Counted from the stretch's first letter, positions 23,865-35,873 are shown. The stretch is DNA of 64,000 nucleotides from Plotosus lineatus (GCA_024760905.1 CM045731.1:55896125-55960124), one strand, 5' to 3'. Program-made: numbers and translations. Notes: generated by a model from the letters alone, not told the origin.

Positions 23865-23972
23865 CCTCTCTCTCTCTCGCTCTTTCTCACTCTCTCTCGC
23901 TCTTTCACTCTCTCACTCTCTTAGATACGCATACACACACAGACAGACACACACACACACACACACACACAC
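23865..23972. repeat. (CT)n-(CA)n microsatellite
   Basis: An imperfect CT/TCTCGC run followed by a CA run with cagaca interruptions. Confidence 0.85.
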
Positions 23973-24299
23973 TATCCTTGGAAGTACATTAGAGTAACAG
24001 CTCAGTAAGTGATTGTAGCAGCTCAGCTCCACCTGGATACCTTCGGTCTCGTGACTGAGTTGCCATAGAGATCCAGCCTGGTGAGATTTGGTCATGATGC
24101 TAGTGGTGACATGTCAGATATTTTCAAGATTCCTGAAAACTGACTTAAGAACTTTAGCTTGTATAAGAAATTGTCGAATCAACTCCACAAGCAGCAGTAA
24201 CAACAACAATAACAGCAACTTATACTCTGATCGAGGAGTCTAGAAATAAGCAGTGATAACTTATGACAATCAATAATGCAGCCGTGATGATGGGCACAA

Positions 24300-24627
24300 A
24301 CAAGTGACCGTCCTCACGCCGGTCCCAAGCCCGGATAAATGCAGGGGGTTGCGGCAGGAAGGGCATCCAGCATAAAACTTTTGCCAAAATACACTATGCG
24401 AACTTCCAATACTAATTTCATACTGGATCGGTTGAGGCCCAGGTTAACAATGACTGCCATCAGTGCTGTCAACCAACATGGTGCTGGTGAAAATTGGACT
24501 ACTGTGGGTCGAAGAAGGACAGATCGAAGAAGGAGAGGCTGAAGAAGGAGAGGTGGGAGGCGTGTCCGTAGGCAGAGAGAGAAGCGGAAAGGCATAAGTC
24601 TAGGACTGAGAGTGGGGACTTCCTCCT
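24300..24627 (+). mobile_element. RTE LINE 5'-end fragment
   Basis: It matches the 5' end of the RTE element at 45900-49036 (minus strand there). Shared blocks are 'cggtcccaagcccggataaa', 'aggaagggcatccagc' and the ORF start (MQGVAAGRASSIKLL, then TMTAISAVNQHGAGENWTTV, then a basic Arg-rich run). It breaks off after SLGLRVGT. A LINE with only a 5' end is unusual, so the rest was probably removed by deletion. Confidence 0.75.
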
Positions 24628-24639
24628 GCCCTCTGGGCA

Positions 24640-25370
24640 GCGCCATCTTGGACACGTTACTCCAACTTCAATGTAAAAGGACATGAAGAGTACTGTTAAA
24701 CATACTACAGAACATGAAATCTCACGCATAAACACGAACTTAGGTACTGTACTAGAATTAATCATTGAAAAAGATTTTAATACAACAGTTCAGAGAAAGG
24801 AGAAAGTCTTATTTCTTCAGAAGAGACATCCAGCGTTTTCGCTTAGCCAGAGAAGACAGTGTTTGAGTGGTATCATAGAGCTTAACTGGTAATTAAAACA
24901 CAGAAAAAAGAGGCTCGTTGACAACTTGTGCGCGAATGAGTAAAAAGGGGCGAGACATCAGCTCAACCAATCAGCAGAAAGGAGGACAGCCATTGGCTGA
25001 ATTTGAATCACACGTGTACTCAAACCGTGAATGCAAAACCGCGGCCTTCTGTGTATAAAAGAACATGAAGTGATGAACTATAATAAACTTGGATAAACAT
25101 ACAGCACTGTAGTTTTCAAAAAATGCCCACTAGAGGGAGGCATTGCTATTTACTTTACATTGCATTATATTTCCATGAAGTGTAAATACTGGATTCCAAA
25201 ATGATAAACTTGAATAAACATGCTACGGAACATAAAATTTCACACAAACATTCTAAAGATTAACTTAGGTACAATACTGTACTGGAATAATAACTGAAAA
25301 AACATTGTAATACTGTACAGTACTATAGAACTAGAAGTATCTGAGAAAATTCTAAAGATGAAATGGATGG
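24640..25370. repeat. Tigger-related non-coding repeat, locally duplicated
   Basis: 24930-25060 resembles 28345-28510 ('cgaatgag', 'ctcaaccaatcagcag', 'acagccattgg'), the outer part of the Tigger-like element there. The segment at about 24695-24785 ('aacatactacagaacatgaa') recurs diverged at about 25215-25315. No coding capacity. Confidence 0.45.
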
Positions 25371-25387
25371 TGTAACAGTTCCAGAAG

Positions 25388-26140
25388 GTGAGGATATACC
25401 ATGTGAGAAATGTACCAAAAGCCATTGGAGATACAGACAAGACCATGCAGTGTGAGTCATGCCTTAAATGGTTTCACTTCGTCACTTGCTGCAATATGAA
25501 TGACCGCCAATATCAAGCCCTTATTGACTTTGGAATGAGACGGATTGTGAGATGGTTCTGTAAAAGTTGTGACAGAGACATTCTGAAGACTCCTAGTAGT
25601 TATGGAAAGGGCGACAGAGATCTGGCTGAGGTCAAACAATGTTTGGCAGCACTAGAAGACTCCAGAAACATCGACTCAATATTATTATACCCGGTGTCCC
25701 AGAACCCCTCCAGGAGATCGAGGATGATGAGGGGGAGACAAGAGATAAGAGGAAAAATCACGACTTCAAGAAACTCACTCAATTAAAACTGGTACACAAA
25801 GATCTAGAGATACAGGAGGCAGATGATGTAAATGCCTTCCATATTGGTGCCAGAAAGGAGTACAGTAAACCTCGTATGTTGTGTGTCAAGCTATGTGACC
25901 GCGAAGTGAAGAAGAGGCTTCTTGATAGTGCCATCTACCTGAGGAAGGTGGAGGGAGGATGGCAATGAAGGGTCTACATCAATCCGGATCTCACCAGTCT
26001 ACAACACCAACGTAGTCAAGAAGCCAGAGTTGAACTCAAACGTAGAAAAGACAATGGAGAGACCAACCTCGTAATCAGGAACTATGATGTATTAAGGAAC
26101 GATCTGAGACAAAACACAAGACCTCACAACTCTACATAGG
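25388..26140 (+). pseudogene. LINE ORF1 with PHD-like zinc finger
   Basis: MQCESCLKWFHFVTCCN followed by RWFCKSC gives the Cys/His spacing of a PHD finger, a domain known in ORF1 of some CR1-group LINEs. A frameshift near 25660 moves the reading to NIIIPGVPEP and later KPRMLCVKLCDREVKKRLL. A stop follows, then INPDLTSLQ and ETNLVIRNYDVLRND. The second half resembles nucleic-acid-binding ORF1 domains; that is inference. Confidence 0.6.
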
Positions 26141-26159
26141 ATCACGGCACACATCGTGA

Positions 26160-27862
26160 CCAGAGACTCGTGTATAATGATTACATTAGTATTAATTCTT
26201 TAAAATGTATTGCCACTAATTTTGAAAGTTTGTTGAGTAAAATAGAGGAGTTTAAAATATTGTTTATGATATCAAACTGGATATAGTATTTGGTAGTGAA
26301 ACATGGTTAAAAAAGGAAATTGACAATGCATTAATATATAATTAATAAGGAGAGATACTAATAATGTTAGAGGAGGTGTTTTATTTTATGTTAAAGAAGA
26401 TTTATTTGTTGAACCCTGTGAGGAACTAAATGTTATGAATGTAAAGGACACTCTATGGTTATGGTAGTGTGAACGCTCCTGATAATATTTTAGGAGTAAT
26501 GTATAGAAAAGGTGCCAGTGATATTACACTCAACACCAATTTGATTGAGCAAATTGAACTAGCCACAAAGTTGAGCAATGGTAAAATATTGATAACTGGA
26601 GATTTCAATTTGCCTAATATAGTGTGGAAGGATAATTATGTAAGTGATCGCTTTACTTCTTTTTCACATGTATTTTTTGACAAAATGAATAATCTTAGAT
26701 TATTTCGTAATTAACTTATGTAAATAGACATTTACAGCAGCAGGAGTGTGTGCTCCTGTAAGTAGCTCATTAATATTGGAAATGTAAAACGATGAGAGAT
26801 GGTGTCAAACGTAGATTGGTCCACTGTCACTGATTGTAGTAATGTAGAAATTTCTTGGAATTATTTTCAAGAAAAAGTATCTGAACCCCAGTGCAGCTAA
26901 TTGGGTTATCAAAGGCCGGCCATGTCTCCCGTTGTCTATGGTGTGAGGCATGTTAAAGAACCATTGCTGACTTTCGTAAAGAGTAGGCTGCAAAGCCGTC
27001 GGCGTGTTTCCGTCCTGCGATGGCCTGGCGAGCTGTCCAGGATGTACTCTGCCCTCGCCCAAAGTTGGCTGGGATGGGCACCAGCCTCCCCGCGACCCTA
27101 ATTAGGATTAAGCGGTTACAGAAAATGATGATGATGAAACTATCTGAAGCGGTTCATGAATGTGTACCTAAGATTAAGATTACAAATGGAAATAGAATCA
27201 ACCCACCATGGTTCAATGTAAAAGCTATAAGAGCAGATAGGAGGAACTATTATGCATGGGTAAGGTATAAAGAAACACATTCTTTTACCAGGTATCAAGC
27301 CCATGTTCAAGTAAGAAATAGAGTAGCCAAAAGTTTGAGGAGGATTAAAAGAGAGTATGAGAAGAATTTGTGTAAAAAAACATGCAAAAACTCTAAAGCA
27401 TTCTATATGTACATAAACGGTAAAATCAAGAATAGATCCCCAGTACTACAAGTAAAAGGTAGGGATGGACTTGCAACAAGTAATGACCTCGAGACAGCAG
27501 ATGAATTGAACAAATTCTTTCAGTCTGTATGTGTAAAAGAGGATGACAAGGAATTGATCTATTTTAATGATTTTGCACACTGTGTTTTTGACAGAGAGCC
27601 TCCTGAGCCTTTCAATTTTTTGGGTGTACCAAGTGATACTAGTATTGATGATGTTCACTTTACTCCTGAGGATGTCAGAAAGTTACTATTGAATGTTAAT
27701 TCTAATAAGGCTATGGGCCCTGATGGTGTGCACTACCATTGTATAGCATTTTCAGACAATCACAATGTGGAAGATAGCCAATATAACTCCAATTTTTAAA
27801 AAAGGTGACAAATGTTTATCAGAGAACTACAGACCTGTTAGTCTTACGTCTCAAGTGATTAT
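26160..27862 (+). pseudogene. LINE ORF2 (endonuclease and RT start), interrupted
   Basis: Fragments of an AP-type endonuclease are visible (KILITGDFNLPNIVWKD at about 26580-26635). After the SINE the frame gives HECVPKIKITNGNRINPPWF, FYMYINGKIKNRSP, NSNKAMGPDGVHYHC and SENYRPVSLTSQV (RT fingers). The sequence then loses similarity. Taking out the SINE joins FQEK to LSEAVHECV. Confidence 0.65.
26875..27148 (+). mobile_element. SINE family A, copy 4 (5'-truncated)
   Basis: An 11-bp duplication with one mismatch ('aagtatctgaa' at 26875-26885, 'aactatctgaa' at 27138-27148) flanks a body that starts at 'gtgcagctaattgggtta'. It ends with the family B-type tail ('gtccaggatgtactctgccc', 'ttaagcggttacagaaaatg', then (ATG)n). 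It shares the tail type of copy 1. Confidence 0.8.
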
Positions 27863-28034
27863 ACTGATTATACATACTATATATATAATTTGAGTTGTTA
27901 TAAGTTAGGTTGCTATTAGTCAATGATGTGTGTTTTTATGTACAACTTTGTACAAATTTCTTTTTTCACATAATAAAATGTTTTCAATGTTTTCAATGTT
28001 TTGTGTATACAAAATACTAAGGCAGATTCCATTC

Positions 28035-28517
28035 TGATGATTACCTTGTTTCATATAACATTCACCTTCTTAACACTTCCACAAAAACTCAATGTTAAAC
28101 TAGCTCTGATTGCCTTCTCATTTTTCTTTATGTAGCAGACTGTACTTTCATTACCTTTATAATGGCGCCCTACTGCAGCATAACTTTTTCCTTCCTGAAT
28201 CATTTCAAGCAGTTCTACTTTTTCATGCAGCGTCATTGCCTTTTTCTGGCGCTTGGGCACCTTACCAGAAGCCTGAGAAGGTGTGTAGCATTTGGTTGGC
28301 ATGACGGAACTTAATTGTAATTACAAACACACACAACAAAAAGCACATGCACAAAGTGTGCACGAATGAGAAAATAATGGATGAATACATCATCTCAACC
28401 AATCAGCAGGAGGGAGAACAGCCATTGGTTGAATTTGAATGACGTGACAGTTTCTCAGCAATCTGCGAATATGCGAGGGTGTGAGTGCAAAACTGCGAAT
28501 AGTCAAGGGCCTACTGT
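28035..28517 (-). mobile_element. Tigger (pogo)-like element with transposase N-terminus
   Basis: On the minus strand the terminal end 'cagtaggcccttgactattc' (at about 28517, followed on the + strand by TATA) leads into a transposase start. The other end was not found, so the element is truncated or deleted. The outer region resembles 24930-25060. Confidence 0.65.
28051..28302 (-). pseudogene. Tigger/CENP-B-like DNA-binding domain
   Basis: MTLHEKVELLEMIQEGKSYA followed by AVGRHYKGNESTVCYIKKNE is a CENP-B/Tigger-type N-terminal helix-turn-helix. It would bind the transposon ends. The frame stops after this domain and no DDE domain follows, so this is a fragment. Confidence 0.7.
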
Positions 28518-28547
28518 ATACCTTTACATTCACTCTACAGACACTTC

Positions 28548-28832
28548 AGTCCCACTCTCCACAAGGTTGTCACTGTCCCCCCAGTGCGGCTAACTGGGTT
28601 ATCAAAGGCGGGCCATGTCTCTCACTGTCTATGGTGAGAGGCATGTAAAAGAACCATTGCTGACAATCATAAAGAGTAGGCTGCAAAGCCGTCAGTGTGT
28701 TTCTGTCCCTTGCTAAAAAAGGGTTGTGACAGGAAGGGCATCCGACGTAAAAACCTCTGCCAAATCAAACGTGCAAATCAGATGATTAGCTGTGGCGACT
28801 CCCGAGTAAAAGGGAAAAAGCCGAAAGGAAGA
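28548..28832 (+). mobile_element. SINE family A, copy 5 (5'-truncated)
   Basis: It starts within the B-box region ('cagtcccactctccacaagg') and continues through the body. It ends in the RTE-type composite tail ('caggaagggcatccgacg', 'gctgtggcgactcccgagta'). It abuts the end of the Tigger-like element. Confidence 0.8.
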
Positions 28833-29963
28833 CACAGACATAGTATTAAAAATAGTTTAAAGCAATGAACCAAAATAATATATTTTACATTTGAAATTTT
28901 TTTACATTTCGCAATTTTTTACTGCACAACCATTGCTGCACGTGCAATTCTTGGTTACAGGCTGTGGTAGCCAGAGTGGGACAGGAAGCCACAGCTACAG
29001 TCATATTTGAGAATCCATTCAGATATGTCCTGATGAATGTCACATTCTACATCTAGGGCTTGGGCTTACTGAACAAACAAGAGATTCCTTTCGGGTAAAT
29101 ACCTTCTCATGTTTATTACATAACAGGCTTTAGAGTTTTAGAAGGCACGAAAGGTGGGTTCTCCATGCTTTAGAACCAGTTTTGATTCATGTTTATGGTG
29201 TTTGGCAGAAACTCATCCTGAGAGACTTATATTTTGTCTAATTTAATCAAAACACATGGTTGAGGCTTAAGGGTCCAAGCAGTGGCAGATTGATGGAACT
29301 TGAGCTTGACCACTGACATTCCCATCAGTAGCTCAGCGCTATAATCAATACGCCACCATGGTATATAGTTCCTGGTGGATTATATCCTTTGAAACTGCTG
29401 AATATTTTTGGGGTCCTTGTCTCAGCCAACACTGGGGGAAAGTATACACTGAACACACTTGGGTGCAATTTGGAGCAGCCAGTTAGCCTATGAACACAGA
29501 ACCTTGTGAATGTGAGGCACTATGCCACAGACAATGATAAATGGACAGTGTGAGTAACAGTGTGACACATGATGCAGATTTCAAATTGGCATTTTCACAA
29601 TATTTCCTTTTCATCCAGTGACATCAGCAGTCAGGCAACCATCACTTTGATGGTGAAATTGACATCCATTTTATGGGGTGTTCGGGATCTCCTCGTCGTT
29701 TTGGATTCTCTGGGGCTCAAATAAGTTCACAGCATCGGTGATGTTTACATCCTCTAGATGCAAAAACATCCAGGAGCTTTCAAGTCCACTGTGTAGCTCA
29801 ACTCTTTCAGTTGCTGCATTGCTTGAATAAAAAACATATGTACAAATGATTGAGTATTGAGTAAAGACTTTCAGTATTTCAGTTTACAAATTGAAAACAA
29901 CCTACACAAAATACAGTTTTCAGTGAAAGTGAAAGAATAAATTAAATAACATCCACAAGTGTG
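28833..29963. other. No clear feature; weak family B traces
   Basis: About 1.1 kb of non-coding sequence. Around 29270-29530 there are weak minus-strand family B resemblances ('gtgcaatttggagcagccag', 'ttagccta', 'gtgaatgtgaggca'). Nothing else was recognised. Confidence 0.4.
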
Positions 29964-30160
29964 CAGTGCTATGCCAAATGTTTTTGCATGTTTGTCAGTC
30001 ATACATTTCAGATCAAGCAAACCTAAATATGATACAAAGATAAAACACAAGTAAACACAAAATTCAGTTTTCAGCGCCAAATGCATTTATTAAGGTAAAA
30101 AAAAAACAACAACACCTGAATCTACAAGGGCTCATGTGAATAAGTAATTGCCCCCGAAGA

Positions 30161-31060
30161 CTAATAGCTGGTTGAACCACTTTTTGCAGCAATAACTGCA
30201 GTCAAGCGTTTGAGATAAAAGTCTTTCATATCACTGTGATGGGGTTTTGGCCCACTCTTCTCTGCAGAATTGTTTAAGATCAACCAGATCAGATGGTTTT
30301 CGGGCACGAACAGCCTTTTTAAGGTCATGCCACAGCATCTCAATAGGGTTCAGGTCGGGACTTTGGCTAGGCCACTCCAAAACCCTCATTTTATTCTTTT
30401 TTAGCCATTCAGAAGTGGTCTTGTTGGTTGCGAGCTGAATTCATGGTTCCATCAATCATGACAAGTCGCCCAAGTCCTGAAGCAGCAAAGCAGGCCCAGA
30501 TCATCACACTTCCACCACCATGTTTCACTGTTGGCACAATGTTCTTTTTATCAAATGCAGTGTTCCTTTTGCACCAGATGTAACCGTATGCATTTCTCCC
30601 AAAAATTTCAACTTTATTTTCATCAGTCCAGAGGACATTTTCCCAAAAGCTTTGGGGATGATCAAGATCATTTTTGGCAAAAGTGAGTCGTGCCTTGATA
30701 TTCTTTTTTGTCAACAGTGGCTTTTGCCTTGGAACTCTTCCATGGATGCCATTTTTGCCTCGTGTCTTTCTAATGGTGGATTCATGAACATTGACATTAA
30801 CTGAGGCAAGTGAGGCTTGTATTTGTTTAAGAGTGGTTTTTGGATACTTTGTGACTTCTCCGGTTAGTCTGCGCTGTGCTCTTGGAGTAATTCTGGTAGG
30901 CCGGCCACTCCTGAGAAGGGTCACCATGTCTTTTCCGTTTATGGATAATGGCTCTGACAGTGGTCCACTGGAGTCCCAAAGATTTGTGTTCTTTCCCAGA
31001 CTGAGACATTTCTATAAACTTCTTTTTTGTTTTCTCTTGAAGCTCACTGGATCACGCCAT
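30161..31060 (-). pseudogene. Tc1-B transposase, broken
   Basis: On the minus strand the protein starts Met-Ala followed at once by a stop, then SSELQEKTKKKFIEMSQSGK. The long frame carries SGRPTRITPRAQRRLTGEVT, WENVLWTDENKVEIFG (first Asp) and GGGSVMIWACFAASG. After NQQDHF the frame breaks. The C-terminal part ([18 protein letters not shown] region, then KSGPKPHHSDMKDFYLKRL) lies in other frames. Early stop, frameshifts and a likely deletion make it inactive. Confidence 0.8.
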
Positions 31061-31362
31061 GATGATGTGTGTTCAGTATGGCCTACCTCACCTTTTCAGG
31101 CAGGTTTTATGTTAGGGATCTCCTGATTGGAAATGTCTGGCAGCAATCAGGCCTGGGTGTAGCCATGAAATGGAACTCAATTTTCCCAATACAGTGATAC
31201 CTTGACTTACGATTGTCGTTTATAACGAATTTTCCATGATACAGGCTTCAATCCCATCAAAAATCTGCCCCATCCAAAGAGCAAAATTTTGATTTACGAG
31301 CTCTGCTGGAGAAATGGCTTTTCTGGGCTGATTAGCCTCGTATTCTTCTGCTCTTTGAGAAT

Positions 31363-31657
31363 GTCTTGTGCAGTGCTTTTCAATTATTTTCTGTAATCCC
31401 CACTCTAGGAAGAAAATAACATTTCATGCCCCCCAGCATCCTGCGGATGACTATAAATTGTGTTTACTGCACTTCATATCATCTGCTCGGTGCTTTTTCA
31501 CTGCACGACAATGAGAGCGCCACTGCCAACTACTGTAGTGGATGCGCAATTACACTTAATTTTAGTACAGTATGGAAAAAAGCATGTTTTCTCGGATCAT
31601 ATGTGCCCTCCCTGCCATCACACCACTCCCCACTATATGAGAAACACTGGCCTTGTG
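31363..31657. mobile_element. hAT MITE inside the Tigger element
   Basis: A 279-bp element (31371-31649) with ends 'cagtgcttttcaattatttt' and '...gagaaacactg'. It is flanked by 8-bp duplications with one mismatch ('gtcttgtg' 31363-31370, 'gccttgtg' 31650-31657). No coding capacity. Confidence 0.8.
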
Positions 31658-31854
31658 GGAGCTCACCATGAGTCTTTCCTTGCTGGTATTCGTAGCAAGC
31701 ACGTGTACAAAATTCTCCTTATCCTCCTCCATTACGCATCACCTCATGCCTGGCCACGTGACATTTTCACCGTAGTCAATGATTATAAGGGTGAGTTGAC
31801 TTATTACTTATTCTTGTTTTATTATTATTATTTATTATTAATGTTAATGTACAT

Positions 31855-31892
<38 letters not shown>

Positions 31893-31995
31893 GAATATTT
31901 ATTGTTTTTACATATTTATCTTTAATATATTATGTCAAATGTATGTGTTTGTGGCAGGTTATATGAGTTTGGGAGGGGTTGAAACGAATTAATTG

Positions 31996-32614
31996 TGTTA
32001 CGTATGGAATTTAGAAGATGGAAATTGCCCCGTGAAACCAACAAAGCACGACAAACCACAACATACAATATATACAATTTAATAGTATGAACAAAATAAG
32101 GCAGAATAATAACACAGCTTAGAGCTAAACAAAAACACGAATTGAACAAGGGCCCCAAAACAATAAAGATAGTTACCATGCAACTGTAGTGTAATTTAGA
32201 GACAGCGTGCGCCGGTGGCAAGGCTTGGAATTCCTCATATCGAAAGAAACAATGATGAAAAATCCTCGTGTTGGCTGTGGGTGAGCGCAGAGGATGGACC
32301 TGGGGTGATGGGGTTTTGAACGACAGAACATGGACGAAGCGCGTTGGCTGACCCGCCTGAGATGGGTTGCCTTAGATGATCTGTGCGCGAGAGACTCCTG
32401 TGTCAGCTAGTTGGCAACGGGTCATATATATAACCTCCCCAAAGTTCTAGAAAGTTCCATTCTAGAATTTTCTAAATCACCTGACCCGCCACCAGGGCAT
32501 GTGCAACTAGGTCCATCTCGAAGGTTCCCTAATGGAAAATTCCAGACCCAAAGCAGCTGAGTCATACATTATATTTATATTTACATTTATACATTTATTT
32601 TCATGCTCGTAACA
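31996..32614 (-). repeat. 3' LTR of the Gypsy element
   Basis: A 619-bp LTR that retains the empty Tc1-A target site 'tatatataacctcc'. It differs from the other LTR by scattered substitutions and small indels, so the insertion is not recent. Confidence 0.88.
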
Positions 32615-32624
32615 CTCTCCCCTT
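32615..32624 (-). other. Polypurine tract
   Basis: On the minus strand 'aaggggagag' directly precedes the 3' LTR 'tgttacg', the expected plus-strand primer site for reverse transcription. Confidence 0.75.
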
Positions 32625-32726
32625 AAAGAAAATAAAGTTTTGTACAAACTTTCTGCTGAGAGCAATGTTAAATCTTTCAATTTATAAAACATACACAGCA
32701 TCAAAATCCACATAAAATTTAAAACT

Positions 32727-33914
32727 CTAGAGTGCATCAGTAAAACCATTGTCTTTACCCTTAATGTGCTTGATAACAGGATTTAACCCTTGTAAAGCTA
32801 AACTCCACCGCAGGAGCCTCTGGTTTCTGTTCTTCATTTTGTGAAGAAAACTCAAGGGATTGCGATCTGTAAACACTTCAGTGGGCAAAGTAGTTGTACC
32901 TAAGTACCCTTCAAAATGCTGTAAAGCTAACAAAAAAGCCAATGTTTCTTTCTCAATAGTAGAGTAATTTCTTTGATGTTTATCAAACTTTCTTGAAAAA
33001 TAACACACCGGATGATCAATACCTGAATCATCCTCCTGAATCAGGACACCACCTGCACCCACATCACTTGCATCAATTTGCAATTTAAACTTTTTTTTTA
33101 AGTTTGGTGCCTGTAACACAGGTGAATTCATGAGTATGGCTTTGACTTTCTAAAAAGCAGCTTGACAACTGCCATCCCACTGAAATTTAATCCTTTTCCC
33201 TAAAAGGTTTGTAAGTGGAAGTACAACATCTGAGAAATTTTGACAAAGTTTCCTATAATAGCCTGCAATACCCAAGAACCTCATGAGTTCTCTCTTACAG
33301 TGTGAAATGGGAAAATGTACAATCACCTCCACCTTCACGTTAACTGGCTGTACCTGGCCGTGCCCTACAAAATGCCCTAAAAATGCAACCTGCGCCTTTC
33401 CAAATTCACATTTTGCAAGGTTAACAGTCAATGTTGCTCCAGACAGTCTGTCGAAGAAAGATCAGACTCTTTTCAAATGGTCCTCCCATTCCATGGCATA
33501 GATGACAATATTATCCATGTATGCTTCCACACCTTCCAGACCTGAAGTAACATTGTTGATGAGCCGTTGAAACGTTGCTGGTGTGTTTTTCAAACTGAAC
33601 GGCATCACTTTGTATTGATAGAGTCCATCAAGCATAACAAAAGCAGAGATCTTCTTTGCACGCTCCGTGAGCAGAACCTGCCAGAACCCCTTCAAAAGGT
33701 CAACCTTGCTTATATACTTGGATTGACCAATTCGATCAATGCAATCATCCATTCTCGGTATGGGACAAGAATCAGTTTGTGAGAGCGCATTGATAGCCTT
33801 CATGTCGGCACAGCAGCGCCAACCACTTCCAGAACTTTTCGGCTCAATAACACAAGGTGAACTCCACGGACTGTCACTGGGTTTAAGGATGTCATTGTCC
33901 AGTATGTACTTCAC
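32727..33914 (-). pseudogene. Gypsy reverse transcriptase and RNase H
   Basis: Palm motifs are WRCCADMKAINALSQTDSCP, ISKVDLLKGFWQV and MPFSLKNTPATFQRL. The catalytic box reads AYMDNIVIYA, with Asn in place of the second Asp of the normal Y-x-D-D. The thumb follows (FLGHFVGHGQVQP, MRFLGIAGYYRKLC). RNase H reads FKLQIDASDVGAGGVL, YSTIEKETLAFLLALQHFEG and EVFTDRNPLSFL, giving the D-E-D residues. Frame breaks near 33460 and 33150 separate the pieces. Loss of the second catalytic Asp alone would inactivate it. Confidence 0.85.
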
Positions 33915-34546
33915 CTCTTTCTGCAGAATTTCATTCTTGCAGGATTCATTCGGTAAGGGTGTTGTTTCACAGGTGCAGCATCACCTACATCTATATCATG
34001 GCTAACAACATCTGTGCGGCCAGGCGCATCAGGAAATAAATGAGAGGACTCAAAAATCAAATTTGACATTTGAACTTGTTGTTCAGAAGATAAATGTGAC
34101 AAATTCTCATCAAGGTGAGCTAACAAATCCGAATTGTTCAATTTTGGAGAAACATTCTCACTCAGATCATCAAACCTTACATTACAGCCAACATCCTCAG
34201 CATTATCAAGAACAGGCACATCAACAGCAGAAGTACAATCAGTAACCGGGGAGAGTGTGGCAACACAACTTGCATGTTTGGTTTGTCTTCTATCATGATA
34301 CTCCTTAATCATGTTTACATGACACAACCTCTTGTGTTTACGTCGGCCAGGAGTCAGGACAACATCCGTTTCACCAACCTTTTTGTCAATCAGATATGGA
34401 CCCTGATATCTAGCTCGAAGTGATTGACCAGGAATAGGAAGCAACACTGACACTTTTTCACCAGGAGTGAAACTTTTTTCTTTTGACTTTTTGTTATAAT
34501 TTTGTTTCATTCTGGCTTGTGACATTTTCAAATTTTGTCTGGCCAA
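33915..34546 (-). pseudogene. Integrase C-terminal GPY/F region and linker to RT
   Basis: LLPIPGQSLRARYQGPYLID followed by HKRLCHVNMIKEY is the GPY/F module found at the end of Gypsy-type integrases. A linker leads to HLSSEQQVQMSNLI and DIDVGDAAPVKQHPYRMNP, the segment normally just upstream of Gypsy RT. Its position between integrase and RT directly shows the domain order. Confidence 0.8.
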
Positions 34547-34675
34547 CTTACATGCTTTTGAAAGCCTGTTTCGAAAAAAGTAGAAACATAGTCCAAAAGA
34601 TTGATCTCAGGATTGTAATTGAGCTATTGCTCTTTTAGATATTTTAATGGCCCGTGAACACTACGTCCAAAAACG

Positions 34676-35616
34676 AGCTCAAAGCGACTGAACCCTAAAC
34701 TTTTCTGAACTGACTCTCTGACAGCAAACAACAACAAATGCACCCCCCTCATCCCAGTCCTTCTCTGTCTCAAAGTAATAAGTCTTGATCATATTCTTCA
34801 AAGTTTGATGAAATCTCTCCAAAGCTCCCTGTGACTCAGGATGATAGGCACTTGGCTTGACCTGTTGAATGCCAAATTGATACATTGCCTGTTGGAAAAC
34901 TTTAGACATAATATTAGAGCCCTGATCTGACTGAACAACACTTGGCAACCCAACTAAGGTGAAAAACTAATCAAAGCCTTGACAATCATAGAAGCTACAA
35001 TCCTTCGAATGGGGATTGCTTCAGGAAACCTGGTAGAAGCACACATGATAGTCAGAAGATTCTGATTACCAGACCTAGTTTTCGGCAATGGACCAACACA
35101 ATCAACGATTACTCTACTGAAAGGTTCCTCAAAAGCTGGAATAGGTTTCAAAGGTGCGGGAGGAATTTTCTGATTTGGTTTGCCCACAATTTGGCACGAT
35201 TGACAGGTTTTACAAAATTCGGCCACATCTTTTCTCAAACCAGGCCAAAAGAAATGTGCAAAAATTTTCTCACAAGTTTTGTTTACACCCAAATGACCTG
35301 CCATGGGACTTTCATGTGCCAATTCAAGTACATGATGTTGGAATGATTTCAAAACAACAATTTGGTGATGTAATTTCCATTCATCATCTGCAGGAATTTC
35401 CGGCGACCTATACTTCCTCAACAAAACACCATCCTTGAAGTAATAGCCAACTGGAACATTACTAACCTCCTCCAAAGAAACAGCATTGCTAGCCAACTTA
35501 TACAACTCACTGAGCATTAATAAGCTGCTTTCTGGAAAGAATTTGATCACCACCAGAAAAACTATCAGACTTATCAAGAAGACCTGAAGAGTTATTATCC
35601 TTTGAAGATAAGTCAT
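34676..35616 (-). pseudogene. Gypsy integrase core
   Basis: The HHCC zinc-binding part reads HESPMAGHLGVNKTCEKIF and FCKTCQSCQ. The DDE core gives VIVDCVGPLPKT (first Asp), VVQSDQGSNIMSK (second Asp) and PESQGALERFHQTLK (Glu). A frameshift near 34954 splits the core before LPSVVQSDQG. Confidence 0.85.
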
Positions 35617-35873
35617 CAGCCTCTACCTTGTGAAAAGAATGATCCATAAAGCTATCTGACAAATCACAAATGGAATCATCCAGCAAAGAAATATTGGAAG
35701 TCTTGGAAGCCATGGAAGTCTTGGAATAAATGTCTTTCGACATCGAACAAGTCACTGCACAAGAAGGAAAAATACCTGGAAAATCCTCCTCCAACCTTTC
35801 TGTACAATCTGAAGTTTCCAGAGAAACAATGACAATAGGATCAGCTCCAACTTCACTCTCCATTAGATCATTA

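Larger units (their letters stand above)
25380..27862 (+). mobile_element. CR1/jockey-group LINE with PHD-finger ORF1, 3'-truncated, split by a SINE
   Basis: ORF1 and ORF2 remnants lie in order. Both are riddled with stops and frameshifts. The element is cut off within the RT at about 27862, and SINE A copy 4 sits in ORF2. The clade is inferred from the PHD-type ORF1 and from the endonuclease and RT motifs; I cannot place it more precisely. Confidence 0.7.

Noticed and set aside
31426..31894. Overlapping plus-strand frames of 81 and 144 codons
   Set aside because: They cross the hAT MITE boundary and a (TTA)n run that encodes a Tyr tract. No motif; chance frames.
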